The notes beneath the pieces are model-generated. The model worked only from the letters and a program-made list of their open reading frames with translations, was not told where the DNA came from and searched no databases. The translations under genes were made by a program, and so were the position numbers. Shown here piece after piece: positions 7,156 through 12,490 of a stretch of 12,490 bases of DNA. The DNA is taken from NCBI GenBank assembly GCA_905373085.1, contig CAJPRR010000056.1, positions 1 to 12,490 on the forward strand, read 5' to 3'. Origin of the DNA: an uncultured Selenomonas sp. Lineage in GTDB: Bacteria; Bacillota; Negativicutes; Selenomonadales; Selenomonadaceae. How positions within the stretch are numbered: the stretch's first letter is position 1; each line of letters begins with the position of its first letter.

Positions 7156-7766
7156 AACCAAGTGCACAAAAGCAACGTGGAAGAAATGAACGTTCGACAA
7201 AACGCTTTATATTGATTGGAACAGAAGGAAAGAATAAGACGGAGATAGGTTATTTCAACAAATTCAACCGAATACAGAAGAATTTTCGTGTTCACTTTTC
7301 TTCGGGCAATTCGACCGATTCTATGGGGATAGTGGAGGACATAAAAAGAGCCCGAGCCAAATTGAAGTTTCATGCTGGCGATCTAGCCTTTGCTGTTTTT
7401 GATGCTGATCTTTGGGGAACGCGAGGCAAGCAGATTCAACAGGCAATCAATTATGCTGATAAGCAGGAGATCAAGGTGATTTTATCCAATCCCTGCTTTG
7501 AGGTTTGGTTTGTCTTGCATTTTGAAGACGGCAGAGCGCCGTATGATTCTAGCGATAAAGTCATCGACAAATTAAAGCAATATGTTCCTGATTATGAAAA
7601 GAGCAGGGATATGTTCGAGGTTTTACAAGGAAATATGGAAAAGGCGATTTCCCGCGCCGAGCAGTTGCGTAGATACCATGAAGATAATGACACAGTAAAA
7701 CTATCCGAGCAGAATCCTATGACCGATGTGGATCGATTGGTGAAGCTGCTATGCGGCGCTGGATGA
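7149..7766 (+). CDS. RloB-family protein, AbiLii-like effector
   Basis: The 205-residue protein has a basic N-terminus and RloB hallmarks: ILIGTEGKNKTE (residues 21-32, Glu26 in the first acidic motif), AVFDADLWG (82-90, with the paired Asp 85 and 87) and ILSNPCFEVWFVLHF (111-125). The E...DxD layout resembles a TOPRIM-like metal-binding nuclease fold. RloB proteins occur with RloA-type ATPases in restriction and abortive-infection loci, where they are the presumed toxic component. The start ATG at 7149 lies inside the end of the ATPase gene (ATGGTGA, 7-base overlap), which implies translational coupling and a fixed ratio. No terminator is clear after it; the 68 bases before the IS110 fragment show no gene. 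Confidence 0.8.
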   Translation: MVKPSAQKQRGRNERSTKRFILIGTEGKNKTEIGYFNKFNRIQKNFRVHFSSGNSTDSMGIVEDIKRARAKLKFHAGDLAFAVFDADLWGTRGKQIQQAINYADKQEIKVILSNPCFEVWFVLHFEDGRAPYDSSDKVIDKLKQYVPDYEKSRDMFEVLQGNMEKAISRAEQLRRYHEDNDTVKLSEQNPMTDVDRLVKLLCGAG

Positions 7767-7834
7767 GAGGAGTCTTGCTCTAAAAAGGAACATTGGGAAG
7801 TTTGAGCCGATGAGATGGATGGAGGGGAATCTTC

Positions 7835-8575
7835 ATGGAGATCATGTACGAGCGTTGCTGTGGGATTGATGTGCACAAACGAACTATTGTTGCTTGTCTC
7901 AAATGTGGCAATACGTATGAAGTTCGCTCGTGTGGCACGACGAGTGAGGAGATTCGTACGTTGGTGAGATGGCTCTTGGAGGCAGAATGCCAGATGGCTG
8001 CCGTGGAGGGCACGAGTGCTTATTCGAACGCCATCTACAACGCTTGCGAGGTCTCGCATTTGCCGATCATACTCGTCGATTCTCGGCACATGAAGTATGT
8101 TCCCGGAAGAAATCCGGGCTTGAAGGATGCTGAGTGGATGGCGGATTTGCTGCAGTATGGCGTGTTGAAGGCGAAGCATGTTCAGAAGCGTGAGCAGCGC
8201 GACGTGGGAGGAGTTTTTCAATATCGGAGAATCTTGTTTGGCGAACGTGCGCGTGAGCTTAATTATCTGCAAGAGATGCTGGAAGGTGGCAATATTAAGT
8301 TGGTCAGTGTCGTGTTCGGCAACGATGGAAAAAGTTCGTATGACCTCTTACTGAAGATGTTGGACAGGGATATGCCCGTAGCAGTGGATGAAATGGAAAG
8401 TTGTTTCCCGAAGGTGCTTCGCGACAGAGTAGAGGATGCCATGCCAGCGGCGGAGGGATTCCTCACGGTTTTACAAAAGCAGTTGATTTTGCAAGTCGCA
8501 GATCATATCGATGACATAACGAAGCGGATCGGTCAGATGGATGAGTTCCTCAAGCAGCACCGCGGAGATAGATAG
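7835..8575 (+). pseudogene. IS110-family transposase, C-terminally truncated
   Basis: The 246 residues begin CCGIDVHKRTIVACLK (DEDD motif Asp), with VEGTSAYS carrying the Glu, then LKDAEWMADLLQYGVLK and the coiled region RRILFGERARELNYLQEMLE with EGGNIKL. These identify the N-terminal RuvC-like half of IS110-family recombinases. Full-length members are about 400 residues; this one stops at FLKQHRGDR, before the Transposase_20 domain that carries the catalytic serine. The usual KTD before KDAEW reads NPG. It is therefore very probably inactive. The start ATG 7835 has SD GGAGGGG at 7821-7827. No element ends or guide RNA could be recognised nearby. It separates the AbiL-like pair from the TPR and cas region. 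Confidence 0.8.
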
Positions 8576-8690
8576 TCATGCGGGGGAAATTTTGAATTTT
8601 CTATCAGTTGTAAGGAAATCGCCTTGATTATGTCGGAATAGTCGTAAAAGGTATCGTTGTGATGAAAACATAAAGTGGGGAGAAAATATA

Positions 8691-9600
8691 GTGAAGAGTA
8701 ATGGCGAGAAATTCTATGAGGGATTCCAGCGTTTTTTAGCGGAGCAGGGGCATGAGGAATCGAGTGAGGCGGAGATGGATGCCCTGCTGCAGCAGTATGT
8801 GACGATGCTCAATGCTGGAGATGTGAGTCTTGAGCCGATGCAGGATGAGGAGTCGGCGGATGCGTTTTTTGGAGCGTGCGCAGGAGGCAGGAAGCCGGCG
8901 GGAGGTGTTGAAGTGGATTCGGAAGGCGCGGGAGCTTGAGCCGGATCATGTGGATGCAGCGTTGATGGAAATTGAGGAGACATCGAAAAATCCCTATGAG
9001 CAGGAAATGCGTCTCTTCGAACTGCAGCAAAAGGCTGAGAAGCAGCTGCGGGAACAAGGGTATTTTCGCAAGGCATCGATCGGCGACTTTTGGGGGCTGA
9101 TTGAAACACGTCCGTACATGCGGGTCTGCCAGACCTATGTGGGGACGTTGTTGATGAATCGTAAGATGCGGCTGGCGGCGAAGGCATGCGAGTCGATGCT
9201 TCGCCTTTGTAAGGACGATAATCTTGGCATTCGGTATACGCTCATTCACCTTTATGGGTATCTCGAAGAAGAGCAAGCGGCGCACAAGCTTTTTGGTGCC
9301 TATGATGGGGGCTGGGGGACGCGCTTCCCGCTTGCTATGGCTTTACTTTCGTATAAGCAGGGCAAGGAGGAGATGGCGCAAAAGTATTTGCAGATGTTGC
9401 TGAATAATAATAAGGACACAAAGAAGTTTTTCTCTGCCTATGGTACGAAGAAGCTGGGAGAGTATGCGTCGAAGATGCAGCCGTATGCTTATCGCCCGAA
9501 CAGCATAGAGGAGCTTCTGCTGATGCTTGCTGAACACGACTATGTTTACGATTCTGCGCAGGCTTTTTCTTTTGGGCAAAGGGTGCGATTCGTGGCATGA
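8691..9600 (+). pseudogene. TPR-like protein gene broken by a frameshift in a T6 run
   Basis: Translation starts at GTG 8691 (SD GGGGAG at 8677-8682) as KSNGEKFYEGFQRFLAEQGH and runs to ADAFF at 8870, where a T6 run (8865-8870) breaks the frame. With one T fewer it continues AFLERAQEAGSRREVLKWIR and on through KARELEPDHVDAALMEIEE to TGA at 9598-9600, about 302 residues in total. The two halves fit as one protein. The repeated helical pairs are TPR-like, suggesting a protein-interaction role; there is no signal peptide or membrane segment. As written, the first frame ends at 8939 after 82 residues. A second frame slip near the T5 run at 9563-9567 is possible, because the +1 frame continues sensibly as GKGHWLRKVSYVPATQ to TGA 9722-9724 overlapping the cas3 start. 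A sequencing error in the homopolymer cannot be excluded. Confidence 0.6.
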
Positions 9601-9720
9601 AGAAGGAAAAGGTCACTGGTTGAGAAAGGTTTCCTATGTTCCGGCGACGCAAGTCGATGCCGCATTGGATGGAACTGGATTTGCATGTGCGGCAGCCTGT
9701 ATGTGGAGAACGGGGGAGCG

Positions 9721-11491
9721 ATGAAGGGGCACTATCTTGCGCATATACGGCGCGACGGTTCGGCGGAGCAGACGTTGCCGGAGCATCTTGGAAACGTGGC
9801 AGATCTTATGGCGGGATTTGCCGAGGGAAGCGGGCTTTCGGCGACGGCGCGCCTAATTGGCATTTTGCATGATCTCGGCAAGTGTACGGCGGAGTTTTCC
9901 TCGTATCTCGAATGGTGCCGCAAGCATCCGGGCGACTTCAGCCGATGGGGCACGGTCGACCATACGTCGGCAGGTGGTCAGTTGCTGCATCGGTGGTATG
10001 GGCGATCTTCGGAAGATGGGAAGCTGGCGGCAGATATGATGGCGCTCGTGATTTTTTCGCATCATGCCGATCTGATGAATTATGTCGATCGGGAAGGCAA
10101 CGCCGATTTTTGGAAACGCGTGGAGAAAAAGGATGTATTGGCGCAGGTCGATCTCGCCTATTATTATCGTGCGGTCATCGACGAGGCGGAGCTTGATCGA
10201 CTTTTTAAGGCGGCGGTGCGTGAGTTTTCTGCACTGGATGAACGAATTGCATCTCTGAGCTCACGAGAGAGCGAGGCCTATTACTTCGCGTGGGACATGG
10301 TGCATAAGCTGCTTTTCAGCATGTTGGTCGATGCCGATCGCCTCGACAGCGCCGCGTTTGAGCTGGATATGCCGTCTTGTGCACGGCTACGTAGCCGCCG
10401 TTGGAGCGGATGGAGTGCCCGCTGGCGATTGGCGGCAAAGCGGAACTGACGACGGATGCGGCGGCAGTGTTCGAGGGATTTCGGCGCGTCCATATCGAGA
10501 ACTGCTGCCGCGATGGGGATCTTCTGTCGATGAGATTGCCGCCGAGATCCTAGAGAGTGCTGAAGAGCGCGGCGATGTGCTCGCCATCGTGAACCTCACG
10601 AAACAGGCGCGGGAGCTTTATCAGGCTGTGCTTCGTGAGGCTTCGTCCGCAGAGCATGAAACGCAGGTGGTTCATCTGAGTACGAAGATGTGCCCGACAC
10701 ATAGAAAGAGAGTCTTGGATGAGGTGCGTGCGGAGCTTGCACGGCACAGAGAGGAGCCGGAAAAGCGGCTCATTTGCATCAGCACGCAGCTCATCGAGGC
10801 GGGAGTCGATGTGTCGTTTCCCGTGGTTTATCGTGCGCTGGCAGGCTTCTCGTCGATCGCACAGGCAGCGGGGCGCCGCAATCGCCACGGAGACGGCACG
10901 CAAGGGCTCGTGCGCATTGTGGAATTTGCCGATGAAGGTCTTCTGCATTTGGAAGATATACGCGAGGGTAAGAAAATCGCGCGGATTCTGCTGCACAAGA
11001 ACGAGGCGGATGCCATCCTGTTGCTGGAGGTCATGAAGGAGTATTTTCTTAAATTCTATCAGGGACGCATGCCGCGGGAACTGCGCTATCCGCTCGACAA
11101 GCGATATATCCTATTCGACCTCCTGAGCGCGAATGGCGCAGGCCAGCAGGTTCGAGAGGAGAGAGGCGAGCCCGTTTTTTTATTCATGCAGGCGTTTCGG
11201 GATGCAGGGCGGGCCTTTGAGGTCGTCGATTCGTATACGGAGAGCGTGCTCGTGCCCTATGCGGCGGGGAAGGATTTGGTGGCAGCTTTTGATAAAAAGG
11301 CGGTGGACAAGAAGCTCTTTTATCAGGCTGCGAGGCGGGCACAGCAGTATATGGTGAACCTCTTTCGCCATGAGATGGAGACGCTCGAAGCCCAAGGGGC
11401 GGTGCGGCAGACGGAGAGCGGCGTGTTTGTCTTGCACGAACCGTATTACCGGGAAGATTTCGGCGTGCAGTTGGAGCAGGAAACCACATAA
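9721..11491 (+). pseudogene. cas3: Type I-C cas3, internally deleted and frameshifted
   Basis: The start is ATG 9721 (KGHYLAHIRRDG, the family's usual beginning) rather than 9685. The HD nuclease domain is complete: H22, HD at 50-51, H81, HH at 114-115 and VDADRLDSA at 203-211. Near 10367-10373 the reading jumps to another frame, AVLCTAT then TAG (10392-10394) then PPLERMECPLAIGGKAELTT, which is helicase motif III. There CAG has apparently become TAG (TATQPPL expected). Helicase motifs I (GxGKT) and II (DExH) are missing, about 200 residues. A further frame change near 10505-10530 leads to the second helicase domain in the frame ending at 11491. That domain has ICISTQLIEAGVDVSF (motif V) and SSIAQAAGRRNRHG (motif VI). 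Intact Cas3 unwinds and degrades target DNA recruited by Cascade. This copy cannot do so, although a free HD-domain protein ending at 10449 could still be made. Confidence 0.85.
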
Positions 11492-11515
11492 TACATGATC
11501 TGAAGGGGTGATATG

Positions 11516-11797
11516 ATGCGAAATGCGATCGAGTTCCAGGTTTACGGCAGGATGGCGCTCTTCACCGATCCGATCACAAAGATTGGCGGGGAACGCTCCT
11601 CGTATGCTGTGCCGACGTATCAGACGCTGAAGGGGATCACGGAAAGCATATACTGGAAGCCTACCATTATATGGATCATCGACGAGATTCTCCATACCTT
11701 TGCCGATGAAGATTTTTGCTCGGACTCTCCGCTGGGCGTAGAGTTCCTTCTGGGATTGTCGTGCCAGCGCTACGTGATAAAGAAGGAAATAGAATAG
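11516..11797 (+). pseudogene. cas5c: Type I-C cas5c 5' end, possibly fused in frame to the end of cas8c
   Basis: The first 55 or so residues, MRNAIEFQVYGRMALFTDPI through YAVPTYQTLKGITESIYWKP to IIDE, are a clear Cas5c (Cas5d) N-terminus. This is the protein that processes crRNA in type I-C systems; full length is about 220-240 residues. After IIDE (about 11684) the sequence no longer follows Cas5. The last 36 residues, including PLGVEFLLGLSCQRYVIKKE, resemble my recollection of the C-terminal end of Cas8c/Csd1, the next gene in a type I-C operon. That would imply one deletion of most of cas5c and cas8c, joined in frame; this part is tentative. The start ATG 11516 is preferred over 11513 because AAGGGG (11503-11508) sits 7 bases upstream. 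It lies 24 bases after cas3. No cas7, cas4, cas1 or cas2 follows. Confidence 0.75.
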
Positions 11798-11831
11798 AAA
11801 AGCACTGTGCGTGTTTTCACAGTGCTTTTTT
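11798..11831 (+). terminator. Strong intrinsic terminator, probably bidirectional
   Basis: AAAAGCACTGTG (11798-11809) and CACAGTGCTTTT (11818-11829) form a perfect 12-bp stem with an 8-base loop, followed by TT. It begins at the cas5c remnant stop codon. Read from the other strand it also ends in a T-run, so it can serve the minus-strand lipoprotein gene as well. Confidence 0.9.
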
Positions 11832-11849
11832 GATGTCCTCTATTATGCT

Positions 11850-12287
11850 TTATTTTTTCAGTGGTTCGGTGAATGCTTTTTCGAGGAGGGCGGATAGAAC
11901 TAACCGATTTTGCGGCACCTCATTGAAAGCGAGATACGTCGTTTCAAAGGTACTGGCTTTTTCATCGACGACGAACTGGATTCTGGCCTTGACAGGAACA
12001 TCTTGGTACGTGCAGTCGCCAGTGAATTCGACGACGTCCTGCTGGTCATCGCTTTTAAAATATTTCCATTGTGACTGGGCGAAGAAATTGGAAAAGGCTT
12101 GCTCGTAAGTCCGGTTGGGATATTCATTTGGATGGCCATTTTTGACCATTTGAACATAGCGGTTTTTCGCATGCTGGGTATTGCTCAGAGTGTCCTCAAC
12201 ATCTTTTCCGATGCTGTCAGCAACGCTGCTGGAACAACCGGCACAAAAAAGTGCGGCAAGTGTGATGAGCAGGCACAATATCTTCAT
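11850..12287 (-). CDS. Small lipoprotein of unknown function
   Basis: The 145-residue protein starts MKILCLLITLAALFCAGC: a lysine, a hydrophobic stretch and a lipobox with the lipid-accepting Cys at residue 18. It should be exported, lipidated and anchored in a membrane. The mature part is hydrophilic (RYVQMVKNGHPNEYPNRTYE, ...TGDCTYQDVPVKARIQFVVD) with alternating beta-like strands. I recognise no catalytic motif and cannot name a family. The second Met (ATG 12287-12285) is chosen over TTG 12290 because the minus-strand GAGGG then sits at a normal 6-base spacing. It is convergent with the cas remnants and shares their terminator. Confidence 0.8.
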   Translation of the reverse strand: MKILCLLITLAALFCAGCSSSVADSIGKDVEDTLSNTQHAKNRYVQMVKNGHPNEYPNRTYEQAFSNFFAQSQWKYFKSDDQQDVVEFTGDCTYQDVPVKARIQFVVDEKASTFETTYLAFNEVPQNRLVLSALLEKAFTEPLKK

Positions 12288-12344
12288 CAAAATCCCTCTT
12301 TTTAAAACGTAGGTGTGTGGATGGATGATTGCCGTGGGGAAAGT

Positions 12345-12371
12345 ATGTCTGTAATGTCTGTAATGTCTGTA
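12345..12371. repeat. Three exact tandem copies of a 9-bp unit
   Basis: ATGTCTGTA occurs three times head to tail at 12345-12353, 12354-12362 and 12363-12371. It lies in the presumed leader of the minus-strand lipoprotein gene, about 60-85 bases upstream of its start. Nine-bp units can vary in number by slippage. There are no spacers, so it is not a CRISPR array. Confidence 0.85.
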
Positions 12372-12448
12372 AATTGAGCATGAGGTTCTTATTCGACATA
12401 ATAGGAAGAAAAACCTGCAAAGAGGGTTGTATTATTGCTTTTTGCATT

Positions 12449-12457
12449 ATTATACCA
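12449..12457 (-). promoter_or_regulatory. Extended -10 promoter for the lipoprotein gene
   Basis: On the minus strand the sequence reads TGGTATAAT, a perfect -10 hexamer with the TGn extension. The upstream -35 region is weak, as is normal for extended -10 promoters. The transcript would have a leader of about 155 bases containing the 9-bp repeats. The interval 12288-12490 contains no convincing gene. Confidence 0.5.
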
Positions 12458-12490
12458 TAAGGTTTCAAAAACAGATAGTTTTAGGATTGC

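Noticed and set aside
7592..8272. 226-residue open frame on the minus strand
   Set aside because: It is antisense to the RloB and IS110 genes, whose family motifs are clear; composition is typical of a shadow frame.
8714..9285. Two ~157-residue minus-strand frames under the TPR-like gene
   Set aside because: Rich in Pro, Ser and His with no domain pattern, as expected for the antisense of a GC-rich gene.
9685..9720. Earlier ATG for the cas3 HD frame
   Set aside because: The added 12 residues lack family similarity and a ribosome binding site; ATG 9721 gives the usual Cas3 beginning.
10385..10396. Perfect 12-bp palindrome GGCTACGTAGCC at the cas3 lesion
   Set aside because: It is explained by the presumed CAG to TAG change in the TATQPP coding stretch; with the ancestral C it is not a palindrome, so it is probably not a site or a deletion scar.
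12345..12371. Possible CRISPR array
   Set aside because: Units are 9 bp, adjacent and without spacers. No array with 25-37 bp repeats was found anywhere in the window, despite the type I-C cas remnants.
12217..12468. 83-residue minus-strand frame over the lipoprotein leader
   Set aside because: No ribosome binding site or motif, overlaps the repeat-bearing leader and the signal-peptide codons of the better supported lipoprotein gene.

Overview
The window looks like a defence island on the chromosome of a Gram-positive-lineage bacterium with a moderately GC-rich core. A Negativicutes (Selenomonas/Veillonella-type) host is my best guess, from the look of the proteins, the AGGAGG-type ribosome binding sites and a type I-C CRISPR remnant. 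This is inference, since no rRNA or other marker gene is present. Base composition is mosaic. The flanking manC, TPR and cas genes are GC-richer, whereas the SIR2-STAND and reverse transcriptase genes are strongly AT-rich, which suggests they arrived by transfer.

Layout: (1) 3-563, the 3' end of a mannose-1-phosphate guanylyltransferase gene (manC). (2) 746-3064, behind a good sigma-70-type promoter, a 772-residue protein with an N-terminal SIR2 (NADase-like) domain, a central STAND-like P-loop NTPase and a helical/TPR-like C-terminus; this is the architecture of Avs5-type antiphage sensors. (3) 3065-4126, an insertion-sequence graveyard: an IS256-family 3' remnant on the minus strand, an unidentified minus-strand fragment, and a 596-bp internally deleted IS3-family element with both inverted repeats. 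(4) 4186-5697, a stand-alone reverse transcriptase of the defence (DRT/Abi/UG) type, with NIDD in place of the usual YxDD. (5) 5878-7766, an overlapping gene pair encoding an AAA/ABC-type ATPase and a RloB-family protein, matching the AbiL (RloA/RloB-like) abortive-infection layout. (6) 7835-8575, an IS110-family transposase truncated before its C-terminal catalytic domain. (7) 8691-9600, a TPR-like protein gene with a frameshift in a T6 run. (8) 9721-11797, a decayed type I-C CRISPR-Cas operon: cas3 has lost the first helicase domain and carries a nonsense codon and a frameshift, and cas5c is cut after about 55 residues and joined in frame to what may be the end of cas8c. A strong bidirectional terminator closes it. 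(9) 11850-12287, minus strand, a small lipoprotein gene whose leader contains three exact copies of a 9-bp repeat.

Three apparently intact candidate defence modules (SIR2-STAND, reverse transcriptase, ATPase/RloB) therefore lie beside a dead CRISPR-Cas locus and three dead mobile elements. No CRISPR array, tRNA or rRNA was found. The most interesting objects are the reverse transcriptase with its altered catalytic box, the SIR2-STAND protein, and the cas5c-cas8c deletion fusion.
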